From Verrucomicrobiia bacterium (GTDB lineage Bacteria; Verrucomicrobiota; Verrucomicrobiia; Limisphaerales; UBA1100), in contig JAAZZB010000044.1 of NCBI GenBank assembly GCA_014239365.1, forward strand, positions 197,320-261,319: a DNA stretch of 64,000 bases. The letters are read 5' to 3'. Position numbers and translations under genes: made by a program. Every line of letters begins with the position of its first letter. The stretch's first letter is position 1. The notes under the pieces were generated by a model. That model did no database searches and was not told where the DNA came from. It worked only from the letters and a program-made list of their open reading frames with translations. Of the stretch, positions 1 to 8,405 are shown piece after piece.

Positions 1-203
1 GGCCGGACACTTGCGTCGCGCTTGAGCAAACCCTTGCCGGTCATAATTTGCATCAGCTTTAGCACCGTGGTGTAGCCCATATCTTCGCGGGCGTTCAATT
101 GCTCAAACACCTCGCGTACCGTCGCTTCACCGCACTCCCAAATCACGCCGAGTATCTTTGATTCGGCTTCCGTTGGCTTTCGTATTTTTATTTTGCTGTC
201 CAT
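1..203 (-). CDS. BlaI/MecI/CopY-family transcriptional repressor (partial, truncated by window edge)
   Basis: Reverse translation from the CAT at 201-203: MDSKIKIRKPTEAESKILGVIWECGEATVREVFEQLNAREDMGYTTVLKLMQIMTGKGLLKRD, typical BlaI winged helix. Confidence 0.85.
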   Translation of the reverse strand, partial: MDSKIKIRKPTEAESKILGVIWECGEATVREVFEQLNAREDMGYTTVLKLMQIMTGKGLLKRDASVR

Positions 204-218
204 CGCTGGAGGCAAATT

Positions 219-274
219 CCACGAAAACTTTCGTCACGTCAACCCTTTTTCCACGAAATCTTTCGTCACATCAA
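219..274. promoter_or_regulatory. Two tandem operator-like palindromes CCACGAAAnCTTTCGTCAC upstream of the BlaI-like gene
   Basis: ccacgaaaactttcgtcacgtcaa (219-242) and ccacgaaatctttcgtcacatcaa (251-274), each with a CGAAA-NN-TTTCG dyad, 32 bp apart. Confidence 0.6.
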
Positions 275-346
275 AAAAGCCCCTCGCAAAACACTGAATT
301 AGCCCTATTATAACTGCTTTTACGCAATCTAACGCCCACGAACTAA

Positions 347-1315
347 ATGCCCGCGCAGCACAATTCTGTCCCCGATCAACACGAATACCGCGGCCAACCC
401 TTCCCGCTGGCGCTGGAGGTGAACGCCGTCAGCCTTGAGGACGCCTGTGCGTGGGCGCGAGAACACGCCGATGAACTTGACGCCCAAGCCGCCGCTCACG
501 GCGCGGTACTGTTGCGCGGAATGCCGCTGGCTACGCCCGAAGATTTTGATGCCGTCGTGACCGCGTTTGGATTCCCCGTTTTTTCGTACGCCGATTCCCT
601 CTCCAACGCTTACCGCATCAACTACACCCCACGCGTTTTCTCCGCCAATGAAGCGCCGTCCGAGGTTACCATTTTTCTCCATCACGAAATGGCGCAGACG
701 CCTTCGCCGCCGAGCAAACTTTTTTTCTTCTGCCAAACCGCGCCCACCGAAGGCGGTGCCACGCCTATTTGCCGCTCGGATATTTTGTGGGAACACCTCG
801 CCGAACAACGCCCCGCCTTCGCCGCCGATTGCAAAAACAAGGGCCTGAAATATTCAAACGTGATGCCCGCCGAGGCCGACAAAGAATCCGGAATGGGCCG
901 CAGCTGGCAAAGCACTTTCAGCGCCGAAACCCGCGAAGCCGCCGAGGCCCAAATGACCACCCTCGGCTACACATGGCAATGGCAACCCAACGGCGATCTT
1001 CGCGCCACCACGCCCGTGCTCCCCGCCGTGTGCGATTTGGGCGATGGCCGCCACAGCTTTTTCAACCAACTCATCGCCGCCTTCAACGGCTGGAAAGACA
1101 CCCGAAACGACCCCGCCAAATCCATCACCTTCGGCGACGACACCCCGCTAAACCCCGAAGACGTCGCCACAGCCAGCACCCTCGCCGACCAATTCACCTT
1201 CGATCACAACTGGCAACCCGGCGACCTCGTCCTCATCGACAACCACACCGCCATGCACGGCCGCCGCACCTTCAAAGGCACCCGCAAAGTGCTGGCCAGC
1301 CTCGTGGCGGGATGA
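347..1315 (+). CDS. TauD/TfdA-family Fe(II)/2-oxoglutarate dioxygenase
   Basis: HHEMAQTPSPPSKLFFFCQTAPTEGGATPICRS and C-terminal DNHTAMHGRRTFKGTRKVLASL motifs. Confidence 0.85.
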   Translation: MPAQHNSVPDQHEYRGQPFPLALEVNAVSLEDACAWAREHADELDAQAAAHGAVLLRGMPLATPEDFDAVVTAFGFPVFSYADSLSNAYRINYTPRVFSANEAPSEVTIFLHHEMAQTPSPPSKLFFFCQTAPTEGGATPICRSDILWEHLAEQRPAFAADCKNKGLKYSNVMPAEADKESGMGRSWQSTFSAETREAAEAQMTTLGYTWQWQPNGDLRATTPVLPAVCDLGDGRHSFFNQLIAAFNGWKDTRNDPAKSITFGDDTPLNPEDVATASTLADQFTFDHNWQPGDLVLIDNHTAMHGRRTFKGTRKVLASLVAG

Positions 1316-1361
1316 CCTTTTCGGTTGAGCAAATTGGCTTGATGCCGTGTAATCAACGGCG

Positions 1362-4300
1362 ATGCATTGTTTCCTGAAAATCATTTCGCTTGGGGTGGTG
1401 CTTTCGGCAACGTGCGTCTTGGGCGCGCCGACTGCGGCTCAATTGGAATTTTTTGAAAAGAACATTCGGCCGGTGTTGGTGGAACGTTGTTACGAATGCC
1501 ACAACAGTGACGGCAAAGCGAAGGGCGATTTAGTTCTGGATTGGCGCGGTGGCTGGATGGCGGGCGGCGACAGTGGGTTGTTGTTCACGCCGGGCAAGCC
1601 GGAGGGGAGCTTGCTGCTGCGCGTGTTGCGGCATCAGGAAAAGGATCTGAAAATGCCGAAGGATGGGCCGAAGCTTTCGGCGGCAGTGGTCAAAAATTTT
1701 GAGCGGTGGATTGCGATGGGCGCGCCGGATCCGCGATTGAAACCGCCCACGAAAGAACAAATCGCCAAGGCTACCTCGTGGAAAACGACGCTGGAGCGAC
1801 GGAAAAAATGGTGGAGCTTCCAGCCCATCCGCGATGCCAAGCCGCCGAAAGTGAACGGCAATTGGGCCGCGACGGACATCGACCAATTTATCCAAGCCGG
1901 TTGGAGTAAAAAAAATCTAAAGCCCACCGCTGACGCCCGGCCGGAAATTTTTATCCGTCGACTCTCTTTCGCGCTCACCGGTTTGCCGCCGACGCCGGAG
2001 GAAACTATTGCGTTCACGAAGGGCGCAGTCATCAATCGTAAATCGGCAATCGAAAATGCGACCGATCGTCTGTTGGCGTCAGCGCATTTTGGCGAACGCT
2101 GGGCGCGGCATTGGATGGATTGGGTGCGCTATGCCGAATCGCTCGGTAGCGAGGGCGACCCGCGAATTCCACACGCCGCGCAGTATCGCAATTATCTCAT
2201 CCGCGCGCTGAACGCCGACGTGCCGTACGACCAACTTTTGCGCGAGCACCTCGCCGGCGATCTCCTGCCCAAGCCGCGCGTGAACGCCAAGCTCGGCCTC
2301 AACGAATCGGCCATCGGCCCCGCGCATTATCGGTTTGTGCTGCAGGGCTTTGCGCCGACCGACGCGCTCGATGAACTCGTCCGCACCACCGAGGACCAAA
2401 TCGACGTCGTCTCCAAAGCCTTCCTCGGCCTCACTGTTTCCTGCGCGCGCTGTCACAATCACAAATTCGATGCCATCAGCCAAAAAGATTACCACGCGTT
2501 TTACAGCATCATGACCAGCACACGGCCGGCGACGATTAATGTCGATTCTCCCGCGCGGCAGCAACTGCACGTGCCGGCGATGAAAAAAATGAAAACCGAG
2601 ATTCGCGCGGCGCTGGCCAAGCAATGGTTGGCAGAGGCTGATCGGTTTGGCGGGCGTTTGCTGAAGCCCGATGGTCCTATGAAAGACGCCGTCAGCAAGG
2701 CTGGCGGGAACGCCAATCCGCTACACGCCTGGCACCGGTTGCAGGCAACAGAGGGCGAAGTGTTCCGGGCCCAGTGGACGCAACTGGAGGCGGACATGAA
2801 AGCCAGCTTTGAGCGTTTGCAGGCGCAGCGCGCGCAGCCGTACGCGGAGCATTGGGATTTTCGTCGGGGCGCAGCAACGGCGTGGGTGCAAGCGGGCAAC
2901 GACATAGGGCACGACCAACCCGCCGGCAGTCTTGCGGGACAGTTTCGCGTGTTGCCCAAGGGCGACCGCCTTATTGGCGACATTTTGCCCACGGGTATTT
3001 ACACGCATCTATTGTCGGATAAACACACTGGTTGGCTTGGCTCGCCGAGGTTTCGCATCGGGCCAAACCAAACGCTGTGGGTGCGCGTGCGCGGTAGCGG
3101 CGGCGTGATGGCGCGGTACGTTGTCCAAAACTACACGCGCAACGGCACGGTGTATCCTGCCACGCGGCTCAACGACGGCAAGTGGCGTTGGCAAAAATGG
3201 AGCCTGAAATATTGGGAAGGCGATGACGCGCACTTGGAAATTTCCACCGCTGGCGAACAAGCCGTGCTCACCGCGGGCAACGCCAACTCGTGGTTCGGCG
3301 TCACCGAAGCACTCGTGCAAAAGCCCGGCCAACCCGCTCCGCGCGATGAACCTGCGGAAACTGTCCTGCCACTTTTCACCGGCAAAGCGCCGGTCGATCG
3401 CGAGGCATTGGCCGCCAAATATGCCGCCACGCTGCGCGATTGTATTGAGTCGTTTCGCCGCGACAAGATGAGCGATTTTAAGGCGAACTTTCTCAATTAT
3501 TTTGTGCACGCCAATTTGCTTTCCAACACCGCCGCTGCCGCGCCCGCCGCCGCCCAGCTCGCGGCCGCCTACCGCCAGCTCGAGGCCGCCGTGCCCGTGC
3601 CGCAGCGCGCGCCGGGCGTGCTGGAGGGCGACGCGCGGGACATGCCGCTCTTTGTGCGCGGCAGTCACAAACAGCCGGGCGCGCCCGTGCCGCGGAGATT
3701 CCTTGAGGCGTTTGACGCAAAGCCGTTTGATACAAAACAATCCGGCCGGCGCGAATTGGCCGAGGCGATGTTGCGGCCGGACAATCCGCTCGTCGCGCGC
3801 GTGATTGTCAACCGCGTGTGGCATCATCTTTTTGGGCGTGGACTCGTGGGCACGCCGGATAATTTTGGAAAGCTCGGCGAACTGCCGACGCATCCGGAGT
3901 TGCTCGACTACCTCGCCACGCGCTTTGTGCGGGAAGGTTGGTCGCTGAAAAAACTCATCCGCGAACTCGCCCTCACACGAACTTTCCAGCTGAGCGCCGT
4001 CAGCACCGCCGGCGCGCGCGACGCCGATCCCGACAACCACTTGCTCGCGCGCGCGCATTTGCGCCGACTTGAAGCCGAGGCCATCCGCGACGCCATGCTG
4101 CAAGCCAGCGGCTCGCTCGACCACAACGCGCTCGGCGGCTCGGACGCGTTTAACACCAATCGCCGCAGCCTTTACGTGCGTGTCATCCGCAACAACCTCG
4201 ACCCTTTCCTGAGTGTATTCGATATGCCCGTGCCCGCCACCGCCAAAGGCCGTCGCGACGAAACCAACGTGCCCGCGCAATCGCTCACGCTGATGAATGA

Positions 4301-5426
4301 CCCTTTCGTTATCAGCCTCGCCGCGCGCCTTGCTCAACGCGTGCGTGATGATGGAAATTTGAAAACTGCCGAGGCGCAGATTCGTCGCTTGTTTCAATTG
4401 ACCCTCAACCGTGAACCGTCCGCGCAAGAAATCGCCCGCGCAAAAGCTTTTCTCCAAAACGTCGGCAGTCGTCAATTCGTGGCGCGGGAAAAAATGAACG
4501 CCGTGCGCGAACGCCTCAACACCGCCAGCGCAAAGGTTGCCGCCATTCGCGCGCCCATTCGCAAACGGCTTTTGGCCGAACGCAAGCGTGAGAATGAGAA
4601 CCCAAAACCCGCCGGTCCCAAGCCCTTTGCCGCGTGGGATTTTGGCAAAGGCACGGACGACCAAATTGGCAAACTGAACTTGAGCCTGCACGGCGGCGCC
4701 AAAGTGGAGAACGGTGCGCTTGTCCTCGACGGCCGAGCCGCCTTCGCCCGCAGCGCGCCGCTTACCCAACCGCTCCGCGCGAAGACGCTCGAAGCGTGGG
4801 TGCAATTGAACAATCTTAGCCAACGCGGCGGCGGCGTGATGACCGTGCAAACGCGCAACGGCGTTCTATTCGACGCCATCGTCTTTGGCGAACAACAGCC
4901 AGGGCACTGGATGGCCGGCAGCAATAATTTCAAACGCACGCAGTCGTTCAATGGCCCCGCCGAAAAAGAAACTCAACCCGTTCAGGTGGCCATCGTTTAC
5001 AAGACTGACGGCACCCTCATCGGCTATCGCAACGGCAAACCTTACGGCCGTTCGTACAAAACGAGTTTGCAATCTTTCGCCGCTGGAAGCTCAGAAATCC
5101 TGTTCGGTCTGCGCCACGGCACCGGCGCGGGTGCTGGCCGGATGCTGTCAGGCAAAGTGCTGAAAGCCCGCCTCTACGACCGCGCGCTGAATCCCGCCGA
5201 CGTGCTTGCCTCGACCGGTGGCAATCCGAATTATATTCCCGAGAAAGAAATGCTCGCCGCGATGAGCGCTGCGCAACGGAAACAGCTTGAGAAACTGAAT
5301 GTCTCACTGCAAAAACTAAACGCCCAAATGAGCGCGCTGGAAAAAATCGGAGCCGATGCGCCTGACCCGTGGCGTGATTTGGCGCAGGCGATGTTTAATC
5401 TTAAAGAATTTATTTACGTGCAATGA
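1362..5426 (+). CDS. PSCyt1-DUF1549-DUF1553 planctomycete-type cytochrome protein with C-terminal LamG-like module
   Basis: CYECHNSDGKAKGDL heme motif; FIRRLSFALTGLPPTPEE; SCARCHNHKFDAIS; NRVWHHLFGRGLV; C-terminal LamG-like RAKTLEAWVQL...FGLRHG. Confidence 0.9.
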   Translation: MHCFLKIISLGVVLSATCVLGAPTAAQLEFFEKNIRPVLVERCYECHNSDGKAKGDLVLDWRGGWMAGGDSGLLFTPGKPEGSLLLRVLRHQEKDLKMPKDGPKLSAAVVKNFERWIAMGAPDPRLKPPTKEQIAKATSWKTTLERRKKWWSFQPIRDAKPPKVNGNWAATDIDQFIQAGWSKKNLKPTADARPEIFIRRLSFALTGLPPTPEETIAFTKGAVINRKSAIENATDRLLASAHFGERWARHWMDWVRYAESLGSEGDPRIPHAAQYRNYLIRALNADVPYDQLLREHLAGDLLPKPRVNAKLGLNESAIGPAHYRFVLQGFAPTDALDELVRTTEDQIDVVSKAFLGLTVSCARCHNHKFDAISQKDYHAFYSIMTSTRPATINVDSPARQQLHVPAMKKMKTEIRAALAKQWLAEADRFGGRLLKPDGPMKDAVSKAGGNANPLHAWHRLQATEGEVFRAQWTQLEADMKASFERLQAQRAQPYAEHWDFRRGAATAWVQAGNDIGHDQPAGSLAGQFRVLPKGDRLIGDILPTGIYTHLLSDKHTGWLGSPRFRIGPNQTLWVRVRGSGGVMARYVVQNYTRNGTVYPATRLNDGKWRWQKWSLKYWEGDDAHLEISTAGEQAVLTAGNANSWFGVTEALVQKPGQPAPRDEPAETVLPLFTGKAPVDREALAAKYAATLRDCIESFRRDKMSDFKANFLNYFVHANLLSNTAAAAPAAAQLAAAYRQLEAAVPVPQRAPGVLEGDARDMPLFVRGSHKQPGAPVPRRFLEAFDAKPFDTKQSGRRELAEAMLRPDNPLVARVIVNRVWHHLFGRGLVGTPDNFGKLGELPTHPELLDYLATRFVREGWSLKKLIRELALTRTFQLSAVSTAGARDADPDNHLLARAHLRRLEAEAIRDAMLQASGSLDHNALGGSDAFNTNRRSLYVRVIRNNLDPFLSVFDMPVPATAKGRRDETNVPAQSLTLMNDPFVISLAARLAQRVRDDGNLKTAEAQIRRLFQLTLNREPSAQEIARAKAFLQNVGSRQFVAREKMNAVRERLNTASAKVAAIRAPIRKRLLAERKRENENPKPAGPKPFAAWDFGKGTDDQIGKLNLSLHGGAKVENGALVLDGRAAFARSAPLTQPLRAKTLEAWVQLNNLSQRGGGVMTVQTRNGVLFDAIVFGEQQPGHWMAGSNNFKRTQSFNGPAEKETQPVQVAIVYKTDGTLIGYRNGKPYGRSYKTSLQSFAAGSSEILFGLRHGTGAGAGRMLSGKVLKARLYDRALNPADVLASTGGNPNYIPEKEMLAAMSAAQRKQLEKLNVSLQKLNAQMSALEKIGADAPDPWRDLAQAMFNLKEFIYVQ

Positions 5427-5432
5427 AATTAT

Positions 5433-5542
5433 TACCGCAGAAACACAGAGGCCACAGAGAATGAATGGTAGGGCGGTTTCTCCGAAACCGCCTTGGCGCG
5501 CTCGGAGAGCACGCCCTACCTCTCTGTGCCTCTGTGGTGAAT
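5433..5542. repeat. CACAGAG-armed intergenic palindrome with a second palindromic element (GGTAGGGCGG...) in its loop
   Basis: Left arm accgcagaaacacagaggccacagaga, right arm tctctgtgcctctgtggtgaa; inner ggtagggcggtttctccgaaaccgcc...gcacgccctacc at 5467-5520. Confidence 0.75.
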
Positions 5543-5549
5543 TAAAACG

Positions 5550-6962
5550 ATGAAAACAAAAACACTCTCCCGCCGCGAGATGCTCGCGCAGTGTTCCACG
5601 GGGTTTGGGCTGATGGCGTTGAAGGGGTTGATGGCGAACCCAGCGTTTGCGGGGGCGGGGCGGAAGCCGCACTTCACGCCGCGGGCGAAGCATGTGATTC
5701 TTTGTTATATGTCCGGCGGAGCGTCGCAGGTGGATACGTTTGACCCGAAGCCGAAGCTCAGGGAACTGCACGGCAAGCCGATGCCGGTGAAGGTGATGCG
5801 CACGCAGTTTAATAATAACGGCAACGTGATGGCTTCGCCGTTTTCGTTTAAAAAATATGGGCAGAGCGGTTTGCCGGTGAGCAGTTTGTTTCCGCACGTG
5901 GCGGAGAGCGCGGATGAGTTGGCGGTGATTCGGTCGCTGACGAGCAAGGTGAACGAGCACGCGCAGGGAAATTACGCATTCCACACGGGCATGCCGTTCA
6001 TGGGGCATCCGACGGCAGGCGCGTGGATGACTTACGGACTGGGCACGGAAAATCAAAATCTGCCGGGCTTTGTGGTATTGCAAGCGGGCGGGGCGAAGGT
6101 GCCGCACGGCGGGGTGGGGTTGTTCAGCAACGGCTATTTGCCGGCGGAAAATCAGGGCAGCATTATCGTGGGCGATAAGCAGCCGGCGGTGCGCAACATC
6201 CAGCCGCGCGAAGCCGATGCCGCGCAGCGTTCGCGGCTGGAGTTTGTAAAGGGGCTGGACACGGATTTTATTAAAAAGATTGGCGGCAACAATGACGTGG
6301 AGGCGGCGGTGCAAAATTACGAAACCGCTTATCGAATGCAAACCGCCGTGCCGGAGTTGTGCGATTTGCGCGGCGAGACGGCGGCCACCAAAAAAATGTA
6401 CGGCATGGATTCGCCCAACGGCGTTACGGCGGCGTACGGACACCAAGCCCTGCTCGCGCGACGGCTCGTGGAACGCGGCGTGCGGTTTGTGGAGCTGAGT
6501 TGTCTGCCCGAAAAAATGGGCGGCGGTCAAGCGCCCAACCCGTGGGACCAACACGGCAATCTAAAAGGCGGCCACGAAAACATGGCGCGCCAAGTCGACC
6601 AACCCATCGGGGGGTTGCTCAAAGACCTCAAAGGGCGCGGGTTGCTCAAGGACACGCTCGTTATTTGGGCCGGCGAATTTGGCCGCACGCCATTCTCGCA
6701 AGGCAGCAACGGGCGCGACCACAATCCCCACGGCTACAGCGCGTGGCTCGCCGGCGGCGGTGCGAAAGGCGGCACGGTGTACGGCGCCACCGACGAACTC
6801 GGCTACCACGCCACCGAAAACAAATGCGACGTCTACGACCTCTGGGCCACGGTGCTGCACTTGTTGGGTGTGGATCACGAGGAACTCACCTACCGCCACG
6901 GCGGCCGCGATTTGCGATTGACCGATGTGCACGGGAAAGTGATTCAGAAGATTATCAACTGA
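5550..6962 (+). CDS. DUF1501 domain-containing secreted protein
   Basis: Tat-like [72 protein letters not shown]. Confidence 0.92.
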   Translation: MKTKTLSRREMLAQCSTGFGLMALKGLMANPAFAGAGRKPHFTPRAKHVILCYMSGGASQVDTFDPKPKLRELHGKPMPVKVMRTQFNNNGNVMASPFSFKKYGQSGLPVSSLFPHVAESADELAVIRSLTSKVNEHAQGNYAFHTGMPFMGHPTAGAWMTYGLGTENQNLPGFVVLQAGGAKVPHGGVGLFSNGYLPAENQGSIIVGDKQPAVRNIQPREADAAQRSRLEFVKGLDTDFIKKIGGNNDVEAAVQNYETAYRMQTAVPELCDLRGETAATKKMYGMDSPNGVTAAYGHQALLARRLVERGVRFVELSCLPEKMGGGQAPNPWDQHGNLKGGHENMARQVDQPIGGLLKDLKGRGLLKDTLVIWAGEFGRTPFSQGSNGRDHNPHGYSAWLAGGGAKGGTVYGATDELGYHATENKCDVYDLWATVLHLLGVDHEELTYRHGGRDLRLTDVHGKVIQKIIN

Positions 6963-7037
6963 TGGGCGGAATTGATCGTGAATGCATGAATAAATCGTTG
7001 TTCTTGTGGGTCAGGATTTGAACTGGGACAAAAGCTA

Positions 7038-8399
7038 ATGAGTATTTCTAGGAGAACATTTCTGAAAGCGGGCGGGGCAACGATGGCACTACCGGTTTTG
7101 CACTCGGCGCCGGGGGCGATGGCGGCGGCGAAGAAGGCGGGCAAGCCGGACAAAAAGCTGGTGATCATGTATATCCCCAACGGCATCGTGCGGCGGTGTT
7201 TTTTTCCGGGGGAGGAAGAAGGGGTGTTGCCGAAGTTTGTGGGCGGTTTCAACGCGGACAAGACGAAGAACCTGCGCAAGCAGAACAAGCCGGGGATTTA
7301 TCCGTTGGAGTTGACGGAGACGATGCTGCCGTTGAAGGAGCACACGAAGGACGTGACGCTGATCACCGGATTGGATCGCACTTTTAAAAACGGGCAGGAC
7401 GTGCACGCGCAAGGGGCGTCGTGCTACCTCACGAGCCTATCGCCGGTGCAGGCGGCCGCGCAGGGCGTTCGGCATCCGAACGGGCGCAGCCTCGATCAGG
7501 TGATTGGCGATCAGGTGGGCCACAAGACGGCGCTCAACACGCTGGAGATCGGCTGCAACGGGTTCACCGCCGGCAAGGAGTCGATTGAATTCGACAACAT
7601 CTCGTGGTACGGGCCGGACAAAATCGCGCCGTCCATCCGCAATCCGCGCAAGCTCTATGACCGATTGTTTGCGAAGAGCAGCCTGCGTGCACACGTGAAC
7701 GATGTGAGTGATCTCGTGCTGGCCGATGCCAAGTCACTTTCCAAAAAACTGGCGAGCGAAGACCGTGCGGCGCTGGATGAATTCATGACGATGGTCCGCA
7801 ACATCGAGGTGCGCATGGCCAAGCTGGAGAAGCTGCTGGCGGGTGCCGATGTGCGTGTGCCAAAGAACGAGGTGCTGCCGCGCGGCAAGTACATTCAATT
7901 GCAGGCGGACCTGATGTTGCTGGCGTTCCAGATGGGTATCACAAACATCGCCACATTCATGATTGGCCCCGAGCGTTGGGAAGCCACCCTGCGATACGAG
8001 GGCGTGTTTGACAACCCGGTGAATCATCACACCATGACGCACAACCAAAAGGGGAAGGGCTACCTTCCAGTGGCGAAGATCGACCGCTTCCACATGCAGC
8101 AATACGCTTACGTGCTCAAGCGGATGAAGGAGATCAAGGAATCCGATGGAAGCACGATGCTGGACAATTCGCTGATCACCTATGGCGCCGCGCTGGGCGA
8201 CGGCTCAACGCACCAATATTATGACCTGCCGATGATCGTCGCCGGCCGCGGGCAGGGGCAAGTGAAGCAGGGCCGATTCATCCAGGCCAAAAGTGGTACG
8301 CTCAATTCAAACTTATGGCTGACGCTCGCGAAATTGATGGGCGTGGAAACGAATTCATTCGCCGACAGCACGGGCGTCATTTCTGATTTGTGGACATAG
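7038..8399 (+). CDS. DUF1552 domain-containing protein
   Basis: SRRTFLKAGGATMALPVL N-terminus; YIPNGIV; HAQGASCYLTS; commonly paired with DUF1592 proteins. Confidence 0.88.
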   Translation: MSISRRTFLKAGGATMALPVLHSAPGAMAAAKKAGKPDKKLVIMYIPNGIVRRCFFPGEEEGVLPKFVGGFNADKTKNLRKQNKPGIYPLELTETMLPLKEHTKDVTLITGLDRTFKNGQDVHAQGASCYLTSLSPVQAAAQGVRHPNGRSLDQVIGDQVGHKTALNTLEIGCNGFTAGKESIEFDNISWYGPDKIAPSIRNPRKLYDRLFAKSSLRAHVNDVSDLVLADAKSLSKKLASEDRAALDEFMTMVRNIEVRMAKLEKLLAGADVRVPKNEVLPRGKYIQLQADLMLLAFQMGITNIATFMIGPERWEATLRYEGVFDNPVNHHTMTHNQKGKGYLPVAKIDRFHMQQYAYVLKRMKEIKESDGSTMLDNSLITYGAALGDGSTHQYYDLPMIVAGRGQGQVKQGRFIQAKSGTLNSNLWLTLAKLMGVETNSFADSTGVISDLWT

Positions 8400-8405
8400 C
8401 CGACC

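Noticed and set aside
3009-4850. 613-aa minus-strand ORF
   Set aside because: Lies entirely opposite the DUF1549/1553 gene; Arg/His/Ala-rich shadow translation with no motifs.
5316-6554. 412-aa minus-strand ORF
   Set aside because: Arg/His-rich shadow spanning the end of one gene, the palindromic spacer and part of DUF1501.
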